The notes beneath the pieces were generated by a model, which did not search any database, was not told the DNA's origin, and saw only the letters and a program-made list of their open reading frames with translations. DNA of 64,000 bases from Catellatospora sp. KI3 (GTDB lineage: Bacteria > Actinomycetota > Actinomycetes > Mycobacteriales > Micromonosporaceae): positions 1 through 64,000 of the forward strand of contig NZ_JASAMB010000023.1 in the NCBI RefSeq assembly GCF_029948125.1. The letters are read 5' to 3'. Below are positions 51,795 through 59,227 of the stretch, one piece after another; positions within the stretch are counted from its first letter, which is position 1, and every line of letters starts with the position of its first letter. The position numbers and the translations under genes were made by a program.

Positions 51795-53719
51795 GCCATC
51801 TCCTCGCTGCTCGAGCCGATCAGCACCACCGGCGGATCCGAATCCAGGTCCCGGGCCTGCCAAAGCCGCTGCCGCAGCGCCGTCAGCACCTGCAGATCGG
51901 TGTGCGGGTCGGGGAAGCGCACCGTCTTCTCGTGGCCCCGGGTGGCGTTGCGCGGGCCGCCCAGGCCCCCGGCCGTGTTCACCACCGCGCAGCCCACCGG
52001 CAGCGACGCCGCCGCGTCATTGGTCGCCTCCAGCACGTCCGCGCCGCCGGGCAGCGCCACCCGCACCGGGAACTGCCCGAACGCCGAATCCCGGCGCGCG
52101 TGCAGGTCCGCCACCGCGCGCACCGAGCGCGAACTGAGGATCAGGTGCATCCCGTACCCCCGGGCGCGGCGGGCGAGCGATTCCAGCAGCCCCACCGCCT
52201 CCTTCGCGACCGGATCGTCGCCCGCGAGCAGCACCGGGAACTCCTCCAGCACGCACACCACCCGGGGCAGCTGCGCCAGCTCGCGGAACTGGCCGAAGCG
52301 CGGCACGCCCTCCTGCCCGAACAGGTCCACCCGCCGGTCCAGCTCGGCCGTCAGGCCCCGCAGCACCTCCAACCCGGCCTCGCGGGTGCAGCGGCCCCCG
52401 ATCACGCGCGCGTGCGGCAGCCAGGCCGGATCGGTGCCGCTGGGCGCGAACTCCGCATACGCGCCGTCGCGCGCGAAATCGAGCAGGTACAGGGCCAGCT
52501 CGTCGGGGTCGTAGCGGGTGCACAGGCCGTACAGCACATTGGTCAGGAACGCGGTCTTGCCCGCGCTCGCGCGACCCGCGACCAGCCAGTGCGGCGTCAG
52601 CTCGGTGAAGCTCAGCGGGATCGGCGCCTCCCCGGCCAACCCCACGGTCGTCGACAGGCCCGCCGCCGACGACTCCGCCCACCACTGGTCCGGGTCCGGC
52701 AGCAGGTCCATCAGATGCACCTGGCCCGAGGCCGCATAGCGCGCCGCCAGCTCGCGGCACACCCGGTGCACCAGGTCCGCGGGCGGATCCGGGTCCAACT
52801 CCACCGGCACCGACAGGCCCGGCCACGTCGAGGTCGGGCTCGGCGCGTCACCCGGCGGCTGGGTGGCGAACGGACCACCCCCCACCAGCGCGTACGGGTT
52901 GCGCAGCACGATCTGCGTGCTCGTCGGCAGAGGCGCCTGCGCCGACGGCTGCGAGGTGTGCGGCGACAGCGGCGGCGGCGGCCAGCCCGCCACGATCAGG
53001 TGCAGCCCCGCCGCCGGGCCGGCCTGCGCCAACGCCGTGATCCGGGTCAGCTCGGCGCCCTCGACGTTCGACGGCAGCGCCGCGATGAGCAGCAGCATCG
53101 TGCAGTCCCGCCGCCGCGGCCGCGCCGTCGGCCGCCGCTGCGCGATCGGCCGGCTCGGCCGCACCCAGTGCTCCGCCTCGGCCAGCACCGCCTGCAGCCC
53201 GGCCAGATCGTGCACCGGCGGCGGCATCAGACCCGCGTCCGCCAGCGCCCCGAACGGCGCGAACAGAGCCCCGCCGACGGCGTCCACCGCCCGTACCACC
53301 AGGGTGCCCGACGGTGCGGTCGCCAGCAGGCGCAGCAGCACCGACCGCAGCGCCCCGGCGACCCGGGGGTCGCGCGAGTCCGCGCCGAAGGTCAGATGGC
53401 CGGTACCCAGCAACGGCACCACCAGCGGAAACTGATCGTCGTCAAGCGGCCGGGCGGTGCCGACCCGGACGAACTCCGGCCGGCGCTGGTCGCCCAGCGG
53501 GGTGCCGGAGGAGATCCCGTCCAGCCTCGCGCCCAGCCAGCCCGGTGCCAGTCTCGCGGCCGCGCCACGCAGGCGCTCCGCCAGATCATGCTGCTCAGCC
53601 AGATCCGTCCGCGGCGGCGGTAGATAGCTGTCCAAAGCCGACATCGCCGCCTGAACCACAGCCGCCGCATGCCGGTGCAGACCAGCGGCCTGGTCGATGC
53701 GCGCGTTCCATCCTGCCAA
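51791..53719 (-). CDS. FtsK/SpoIIIE-domain ATPase
   Basis: Two in-frame TTG codons compete; TTG 53719 lies 7 nt after GGAGGG (53727-53732 on this strand), while TTG 53725 is only 1 nt away, so 53719 is preferred (642 residues). An N-terminal helical region is followed by a degenerate nucleotide-binding module (about 90-320) and an FtsK-like domain with Walker A GRASAGKT (about 381-388), LYLLDFAR and Walker B VVCVLEEFPVLL. There is no membrane helix. It resembles the C-terminal modules of EccC rather than a cell-division FtsK, and it may move a protein or DNA substrate with the coupled membrane protein. Confidence 0.82.
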   Translation of the reverse strand: MAGWNARIDQAAGLHRHAAAVVQAAMSALDSYLPPPRTDLAEQHDLAERLRGAAARLAPGWLGARLDGISSGTPLGDQRRPEFVRVGTARPLDDDQFPLVVPLLGTGHLTFGADSRDPRVAGALRSVLLRLLATAPSGTLVVRAVDAVGGALFAPFGALADAGLMPPPVHDLAGLQAVLAEAEHWVRPSRPIAQRRPTARPRRRDCTMLLLIAALPSNVEGAELTRITALAQAGPAAGLHLIVAGWPPPPLSPHTSQPSAQAPLPTSTQIVLRNPYALVGGGPFATQPPGDAPSPTSTWPGLSVPVELDPDPPADLVHRVCRELAARYAASGQVHLMDLLPDPDQWWAESSAAGLSTTVGLAGEAPIPLSFTELTPHWLVAGRASAGKTAFLTNVLYGLCTRYDPDELALYLLDFARDGAYAEFAPSGTDPAWLPHARVIGGRCTREAGLEVLRGLTAELDRRVDLFGQEGVPRFGQFRELAQLPRVVCVLEEFPVLLAGDDPVAKEAVGLLESLARRARGYGMHLILSSRSVRAVADLHARRDSAFGQFPVRVALPGGADVLEATNDAAASLPVGCAVVNTAGGLGGPRNATRGHEKTVRFPDPHTDLQVLTALRQRLWQARDLDSDPPVVLIGSSSEEMA

Positions 53720-53731
53720 CGCCAAGCCCTC

Positions 53732-53766
53732 CGCTGCGTCCTCCCCCGGGGGAGGTTAGCGCAGCG
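53732..53766. promoter_or_regulatory. Nested palindrome at the FtsK-like gene start
   Basis: CCTCCCCCGGGGGAGG at 53740-53755 is a perfect 16-bp palindrome, enclosed by CGCTGCG (53732-53738) and CGCAGCG (53760-53766). It covers the leader of the leftward FtsK-like gene, and its left edge touches the Shine-Dalgarno, so the RNA fold could hide the ribosome-binding site. Confidence 0.45.
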
Positions 53767-53876
53767 CACCCTACACCCGTCGCACATACGCGCGGAGGGC
53801 TTTCACATACTTGCGACAGATCGACATCCCGAAAAGGCTGCGCGCAGGTACGGGGTGGAGTAGGGCCGCGCGGCGG

Positions 53877-54158
53877 CTACTCGGCCCCGTTCTTCGACAG
53901 GTAGTCGATGAAACGGGCGCGGATCAGCGGCTCGTTGTCGCCGTAGTCGTGGCCGGTGAACTCGCGCCAGAGCGAGACGGCGTCGTCGACGGCGGCGCCG
54001 ATGTCGGCGAGTTCGCGCTCCTCGGTCTCGGGGGCGGTCGGGAGGTGGCGGAACAGGTCCCAGAAGAAACCGAGGTCACGCTCCTCGCGGGCCTTCGCGA
54101 ACGCGCGCTCGCGCAGCTGCTCGGTCGACAGGGCGTCCAGTTCGGCGAAATCGGTCAC
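53877..54158 (-). CDS. Conserved small hypothetical protein
   Basis: The GTG at 54158 gives 93 residues (MTDFAELDALSTEQLRERAF ... FIDYLSKNGAE). It is acidic, helical and probably cytoplasmic. The segments AREERDLGFFWDLFRHLP and WREFTGHDYGDNEPL look conserved rather than random, and codon use is normal for the chromosome. I do not recognise a function. It is isolated from neighbours by 150 bp and 90 bp. Confidence 0.7.
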   Translation of the reverse strand: MTDFAELDALSTEQLRERAFAKAREERDLGFFWDLFRHLPTAPETEERELADIGAAVDDAVSLWREFTGHDYGDNEPLIRARFIDYLSKNGAE

Positions 54159-54249
54159 CGTGCCAGCGTACCGGGAGGTGCTGGGGACACATCGGTGTGT
54201 GTTGGGAGATCGCTATGCGGCGGGGCGGTTTGGCCATAGGGTGACGGTC

Positions 54250-54408
54250 ATGCAGCCTCAGCCGCCGAAGCCGCCGTCGCGACTGCTCGGATTCCTTAAG
54301 AAGCCAGCGGGGCTGGTGCTCGCGGCGGTCGCGGTCGCGCTGGTGCTGGTGGTCATGTGCTGCTGCGGACTGTGGGCGGCCGGGTCGCTCAACCGCGGGT
54401 CGGTCTGA
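54250..54408 (+). CDS. Small single-pass membrane protein
   Basis: ATG 54250 follows AGGGTGACGGTC. The 52-residue product has a Pro-rich head (MQPQPPKPPSRLLGF), one membrane helix (about 20-45) containing CCCG, and a short polar tail. No family is recognised. The three adjacent cysteines in the helix could be acylated or redox-active, which is speculation. Confidence 0.55.
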   Translation: MQPQPPKPPSRLLGFLKKPAGLVLAAVAVALVLVVMCCCGLWAAGSLNRGSV

Positions 54409-54562
54409 GTCGTCACGGATGCTGACCGCCGATGCGATCGCACGCCGCGCATCAGTTGAGTGGACGGCGATCGTCCTCGCTATGTGGATAGCGGTCTGTT
54501 GTCCCGGTGTGCCAGGCTGACATGCACTCATATGAGTGGATGCTGCGAGTGAGAGTGGTGCG

Positions 54563-55072
54563 ATGGAGCGACAGAGGGGTTGGCGCAGGGTCCTTCTGGG
54601 CCTACTGATCCTGGTTGTCGTCGGTGGCGTCGGTGCGGGCGTCGCCGCAGTAGTGACCTATCACCAGGCGACCAAGATCGACCGTTCCGTTCCTGAGGTC
54701 GTGGTCGCCGAGTATCTGCGGGCCGCGCTTCAGAACAAGGATGCAGTCGGCATCGAGCTGTATGCGTGCGAGGATGCGAGTGCGCTTTCGCCGATCAACT
54801 CTCTGGTCCAAGAGCTGACGCAGCGAGAACACGACTTCAATGTTCAGATCGTCATCAGCTGGGGCGCTCTGACGCGGGTCGACCAGTCTGGTGAGGTGCG
54901 GATCCAGACCGATCTGTCAGTCACCGCGCTGAAGGACGGCTCCGAGGAGAGCAGTAGTCGACAGCGCTGGATCTTCGGCCTGAAGGATGAGGACGGCTGG
55001 CGCGTCTGTTCTGCGGAACGAGGCGTCGAGCCAAGCGCACAACCGAGCCCATCGGCAAGCCTGGTTCCGTGA
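54563..55072 (+). CDS. Membrane-anchored hypothetical protein
   Basis: ATG 54563 gives 169 residues. A membrane helix (about 9-33, VLLGLLILVVVGGVGAGVAA) is followed by an extracytoplasmic domain with two cysteines (LYACEDA and WRVCSAE) and an SNTF2/DUF4878-like pattern: helix, then strands ending RWIFGLKDEDGWRVC. A Pro/Ser tail closes it. Similar folds occur in Mce-associated and Rv0361-type proteins. Its GC content is lower than that of flanking core genes. It meets the next gene stop to stop with no gap. Confidence 0.7.
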   Translation: MERQRGWRRVLLGLLILVVVGGVGAGVAAVVTYHQATKIDRSVPEVVVAEYLRAALQNKDAVGIELYACEDASALSPINSLVQELTQREHDFNVQIVISWGALTRVDQSGEVRIQTDLSVTALKDGSEESSSRQRWIFGLKDEDGWRVCSAERGVEPSAQPSPSASLVP

Positions 55073-55687
55073 CTATTCGAGCCAGAGCTCAGCGAGTGGT
55101 ACGGCGCGCGTCGCCGGGGCCTGTCCAGTGGCGGCCCAGCGGTACCATTCGTGTTCCTGAGCGACCCTGACCTGCGCTGATCCATCTGCTCCCACGTGGG
55201 CTTCGGTAACCGCGCGGAGGCCGCGCTGCTCGCCGTCGTTTCCGGTCTGGACCACGCGACGACCTGTCAGCTGGCCAGGTGCCTGAGAAGCCAGTGTCTC
55301 GGCGGAAACGGCGACCCGGGTGGGCGGATTGTCGAGTGATACGAGCGGTAGGCCGTCAACTGGTGCCGGTCTTTCGGCGGCTGTACTGATGGTCTCTACC
55401 CAGACGCGTTCCACCGGCACCAAGGCCGCGAAGACCTCGACGCGTTCCCGCTCCGCCCGGTACCACTCCGCCTCAGGAAGGACGGGGACCAGGCTCCGGG
55501 CACCCTGTCGAATGATCTCGTCGCCGCGCATCTCGGTACGCCACCCGTGTCCAGGCAGTCCGATCATCACGCGTGCACCGCGGAGTGAGCCCCCGCTCCC
55601 GAGGAGGGACATGGCGGGGACGGGAACGATCGGTGCGGGAGGAGTACGCCACTCGGCCGCCCATGCTGCGAAGTCGGCTTCGGTCAT
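55073..55687 (-). CDS. Hypothetical protein, last gene of the secretion-like operon
   Basis: The 204-residue protein (MTEADFAAWAAEW ...) has no signal peptide or membrane helix. Its ATG overlaps the stop of the M23 peptidase gene (ATGA), so it is part of the same operon. The central part is rich in strands with SLVPVLPEAEWYRAERERVEV, and the C-terminal LAELWLE ends at the convergent gene's stop. No family is recognised; it may be a cytoplasmic accessory or substrate factor of the system. Confidence 0.65.
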   Translation of the reverse strand: MTEADFAAWAAEWRTPPAPIVPVPAMSLLGSGGSLRGARVMIGLPGHGWRTEMRGDEIIRQGARSLVPVLPEAEWYRAERERVEVFAALVPVERVWVETISTAAERPAPVDGLPLVSLDNPPTRVAVSAETLASQAPGQLTGRRVVQTGNDGEQRGLRAVTEAHVGADGSAQVRVAQEHEWYRWAATGQAPATRAVPLAELWLE

Positions 55688-56826
55688 GCGTCCTTACCTC
55701 CATCGCCTAGCGCGGCGCCCTTTCCTGCCATGAACGGGATGGGATCGACGGCCCCGTTGCGCGAACGGTCGCCGTCAAGGTGCACTTCAAAGTGCAGGTG
55801 CGGCCCGGTCGAGTGGCCGCTGTTACCGACATTTCCGATGATCTGCCCAGGTGAGATCCGGTCACCCACGCGAACGAGAGGCCGACTCTGCATATGGCAG
55901 TAGCGGGTGATCACCTGGTCCGCGTGGAGAATGTCGACGTACCAGCCACACCCGGGGGTACTCAGCGAGCCATCCCGGTCACAGTTGCCCAAGTCGCACT
56001 TGCTGACGATGACCACGCCAGCGGCAGCTGCCCGAATCGGCGTGTGACGTGCGGCGCCCAGGTCGACTCCGTTGTGCGCGGGCCTCTCTGCCGTGCGGAA
56101 GCGTGAGTTGAGCGACGCTTTGACAGGTGCGGTCCAGCCAGATGCGGCGATCTGCCCGAATGAGGCACAGCGGAGTTTGTTGTCGACGAGGACCGCCCGC
56201 GCAGCACCGTCGGTCAACTCGTTGACGATCCGGGTAGCAAGGGGCTCGTGTTTCGCGTACGCGTTCGGGTACGCGCTGATCTGCACCCGTTGCGCCGCGA
56301 CGGTGAGGGGCAGCGACTCCCAGCCTTTGACCTTCATAAGCTTCGTGTAGAACTTCGTCGCCGCGTAGACGGGATCCATGACCTGCTCCGGCGTTCCCCA
56401 ACCCTGGCTGGGACGCTGCTGGAAGAGGCCGAGCGAATCGTGATCGTTGCGCTTACCGAGGAAGCCGTGATTCGTCAGGCTGCTCTCCTGCATGGCGGTC
56501 GCCACCGCGATCACCCAGCCTCGAGGTGACACCTTCAGCTGCTGACCGGTCTTGATGATGATGGCCGCGTTCCGGATCTTCTCTTCGCCGTACGGGCCGA
56601 TGCGCGGGAACTGACCCGTGATGGTGACGGCCTTGGTGCTACCGCAGTTCAGCGAGTTGGTAAGCGGGGACTGGCTGGTGGCGAAATCGCCGAAGATCAC
56701 AGCCGTGATGGCCCCACCGCAGCACAGCAGGGCCAATGTGGCGGTCGCCGCGATGATGATCCATGGTCGCAGAAGTCGGCGGCTGCCCTCGCGTATCGGG
56801 TTGGTGATGATCGGCGGGATACTCAT
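55684..56826 (-). CDS. VirB1/TcpG-like cell-wall hydrolase: lysozyme-like plus M23 endopeptidase
   Basis: ATG 56826 gives 380 residues. A membrane helix (about 22-47) is followed by a lysozyme-like domain, with the catalytic-type Glu in AVATAMQESSL (about 112) and DSLGLFQQRPSQGWG, and then an M23 peptidase with HNGVDLG, a Cys-rich loop, and HLHFEVH as metal ligands. Two-domain muramidase-endopeptidases of this kind (TcpG, CwlT, Orf14) open the peptidoglycan for Gram-positive conjugation systems. The ATG overlaps the stop of the upstream VirB8-like gene. This is the strongest evidence that the operon builds a cell-wall-spanning channel. Confidence 0.88.
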   Translation of the reverse strand: MSIPPIITNPIREGSRRLLRPWIIIAATATLALLCCGGAITAVIFGDFATSQSPLTNSLNCGSTKAVTITGQFPRIGPYGEEKIRNAAIIIKTGQQLKVSPRGWVIAVATAMQESSLTNHGFLGKRNDHDSLGLFQQRPSQGWGTPEQVMDPVYAATKFYTKLMKVKGWESLPLTVAAQRVQISAYPNAYAKHEPLATRIVNELTDGAARAVLVDNKLRCASFGQIAASGWTAPVKASLNSRFRTAERPAHNGVDLGAARHTPIRAAAAGVVIVSKCDLGNCDRDGSLSTPGCGWYVDILHADQVITRYCHMQSRPLVRVGDRISPGQIIGNVGNSGHSTGPHLHFEVHLDGDRSRNGAVDPIPFMAGKGAALGDGGKDA

Positions 56827-57344
56827 GTGCGCTCCCAGTCGATGCCGTCCACCAGCCATTTGCCGCCTGGTGCGACCAGGCGCAGCCGGAGTGTTCCCGC
56901 GTCGATGGGAATGGCCACCTCGACGTAGGAGTCGGCTAGCGCCTCCACATGTGCGGCACCGGTGATGCGGCTGGCGGGCACGCTTACGGGATCCACTCCG
57001 TCGAGCTCGGCGGTCAGCGTCTCGGTGCACATGGGCCGTAGTGCTTCCAGCCAGTCGTCGGCGGAGCGGTCGTGCTGTATCCAGTTCTTCGCGAATGACG
57101 TGGCAAGAGAGACAACCTGTGGGCCGCTGCTCGGTTTGAGCGCACTCGGCGTGGGGTCGATTCTCACCACCCCGTCATCGCCGGCGTCCGAGTCGACGGG
57201 AGCTTGGGTGGCAGGCGGTGGGTCGTTCGCAAGCGGAGCGGGCGACCCACCGACAAGCTTTCCGATGATCACGATGAGGGCGACGACTGCGGCCAACCCG
57301 AGCGCCACCACGGTGCGGGGCCGCAGAGGAATCCGGGAAGACAT
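56823..57344 (-). CDS. VirB8/TcpC-like membrane protein
   Basis: GAGGTAAAA precedes the ATG at 57344. The 173-residue protein has a short basic N-terminus, one membrane helix (about 11-30), a Pro/Asp-rich linker and a domain of about 105 residues, beginning VVSLATSFAKNWIQHD and ending GGKWLVDGIDWERT, that fits the NTF2-like fold of VirB8/TcpC conjugation proteins. It lacks a second TcpC-type domain, so it is short for that family. Family assignment rests on topology, fold pattern and operon position. Confidence 0.6.
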   Translation of the reverse strand: MSSRIPLRPRTVVALGLAAVVALIVIIGKLVGGSPAPLANDPPPATQAPVDSDAGDDGVVRIDPTPSALKPSSGPQVVSLATSFAKNWIQHDRSADDWLEALRPMCTETLTAELDGVDPVSVPASRITGAAHVEALADSYVEVAIPIDAGTLRLRLVAPGGKWLVDGIDWERT

Positions 57345-57346
57345 TT

Positions 57347-59227
57347 TTACCTCGACTCGGACCTGGTCTCGGCCCGACTGGGCCGAACGGGCTCACTGGA
57401 CGGCTCGGTGCGAGCTTCCGACCTGGTCGTGGCCTGCTGCGGGACGCTGGCGGGCCGGTACACCGAGTAACTCGGCTCGTGGTCCGGAACATCCGCCGAT
57501 CGCCAGGCCTCGACCCGAACCGGGTCGGTGCCCCCTCGGGCCTCGGCTCTGACCGTAGCGGCGTTGTCTTCGGCGGCCACCGCGAGCTCAGGCCTGGCCT
57601 CTGGAACGGAGCTGCTGGTGGTGCTGCCGGGCGCGGCCGAGACGCCTGACGTGCTGCGGTCGGCGGCTTGGCTGCTGGCGGCCGGAGTGGGCCGCGCTGT
57701 GAGCAACGAGGTCCCGCTGCTGCCGCCAGCAAGCTGAGTGATGCGGCTGTACGGCCGGAGCAGGATCCAGCCGACCACGCCGCAAAGGAGGACGAGGGTC
57801 ACCTGCAGCCATCCTGCCAGTGACGCGGTACTCATGATCAGATCGACGGCGAACAGGTATACGGCGGCGCCGGTGCCGAAGATCGCGATGTTGAACAGCG
57901 CAGCCAGAACCGAGTTGACCAGCCGACGGAGCCCGGCGCTCGCCGGTCGAAGGAGCCCGACGGTGCCCAGCGCGGGAGCGGCGATGACTGCCCACCGGAT
58001 GATCAGGAATCCGAGCAGAACAAGAATGGACGCGATGACGTCGAAGGCGGCGAAGGAGATCGCCGACAGAATGGCGACGAAGCCGGCACCGATCCGTTCC
58101 ATGCCCTTGGTGCCCTGCAGGTACTGGTACGCCTGCGGGTCCTCGGTGCGGATCTGTTCCGCGACCTTCATCCAGTCGCTCTGCTTCTGCCGGATCAACC
58201 CGTCTCGAAGCTGCTGCCTGGCATCGGCATTCGGCGTGTCATTGATCTGCTCGACCTCTTGCCAACTCAGCGACTTCGCCCTGAGCAGCGCGGGGCCGTA
58301 CTTCTTGGCCGTCTCGCTGTCCGCGGATCCGAGTTGGCCGCGAAGCCAGTTCCGGTACAGCAGAGCCTCTACAGCGGTGTCTCCAGCGCGTACCGCAGGC
58401 GGACGGTGGTCGTCACATGCTCCAGGCGCCGGGTCGCTACACGTGGTCGTGGTAGGTGCTGAGCGAGGCCCAACCGCATCGTGCACAACACTCAGAACAC
58501 CTACAAGCGTGCCGTCGGCGGCTCTGGCGGACTGCACCGGCCAGCTGGCCAGGGCGGTCACGCCGACCATGACGAGGATCGCCCAGCCCACGGTGGTCAG
58601 CGCCATGGACATCTGCGCCTGCCGGGATCGCCACAGCAGGTACACGCCGATCACCGCCAGAGTGATCACGCCGAAGACGGTGAAGACCTGGGTGTACAGC
58701 GACTGGGTGGCCTTCTCGACCAGCGGGTCCGCCCATCCCCACATCTCGCTGGGGTCCCAGGCCCGCTCCCGGAGCGCGTTCGACACGCCCACGATGCCAC
58801 TGGCGAACATGAACTCGCCGTTCGCGATCGTGTTCTCGATCTTGTAGTCGGGGTGCATGACGGTCTGCACGCAGTTGATGTCATACGTGGTGTAGTCGTA
58901 CCCCGCATAGCCGTAACGTGCGTACTTGCCCGCCGGTCCTCTGGTGTCCCAGGTGGGCTTGGAGACGAACCAGCCTGCCAGACCGGAGTCGGGGGCGGCC
59001 GGGTTCGGCGCCGACAGGCACTGGGCGCGTGCGGCGCTGACCTCCTGGAGCCGGGAGATGCACTCGTCGAGGCCGCGCTTGGTCCACTCCTCCAGCGAGC
59101 ACAGCTTGTCCCCCGGAGCAGCCTGCACCGCCGCAGCCGTATCCGCAGCAGCCTGCACCGGCGCCCCGAACAGCGTCCCCAGCGCGAGCACCACCGTCGC
59201 GACCGTCGCCGCCCCCAGCCGCCTCAC
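57347..59227 (-). CDS. VirB6/TrbL-like polytopic membrane protein
   Basis: The GTG at 59227 overlaps the VirB4-like stop (GTGA). The 626-residue protein has a signal-like N-terminus (about 1-28), a Cys-containing extracytoplasmic part (about 30-150), two helices (about 165-230), a charged loop, and a second group of about four helices (about 340-470). A Pro/Ser/Glu-rich cytoplasmic tail follows. This TrbL/VirB6-type arrangement suits the inner-membrane channel component of a type IV secretion system. The gene is visibly less GC-rich in codon third positions than the VirB4-like gene upstream. Confidence 0.75.
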   Translation of the reverse strand: MRRLGAATVATVVLALGTLFGAPVQAAADTAAAVQAAPGDKLCSLEEWTKRGLDECISRLQEVSAARAQCLSAPNPAAPDSGLAGWFVSKPTWDTRGPAGKYARYGYAGYDYTTYDINCVQTVMHPDYKIENTIANGEFMFASGIVGVSNALRERAWDPSEMWGWADPLVEKATQSLYTQVFTVFGVITLAVIGVYLLWRSRQAQMSMALTTVGWAILVMVGVTALASWPVQSARAADGTLVGVLSVVHDAVGPRSAPTTTTCSDPAPGACDDHRPPAVRAGDTAVEALLYRNWLRGQLGSADSETAKKYGPALLRAKSLSWQEVEQINDTPNADARQQLRDGLIRQKQSDWMKVAEQIRTEDPQAYQYLQGTKGMERIGAGFVAILSAISFAAFDVIASILVLLGFLIIRWAVIAAPALGTVGLLRPASAGLRRLVNSVLAALFNIAIFGTGAAVYLFAVDLIMSTASLAGWLQVTLVLLCGVVGWILLRPYSRITQLAGGSSGTSLLTARPTPAASSQAADRSTSGVSAAPGSTTSSSVPEARPELAVAAEDNAATVRAEARGGTDPVRVEAWRSADVPDHEPSYSVYRPASVPQQATTRSEARTEPSSEPVRPSRAETRSESR

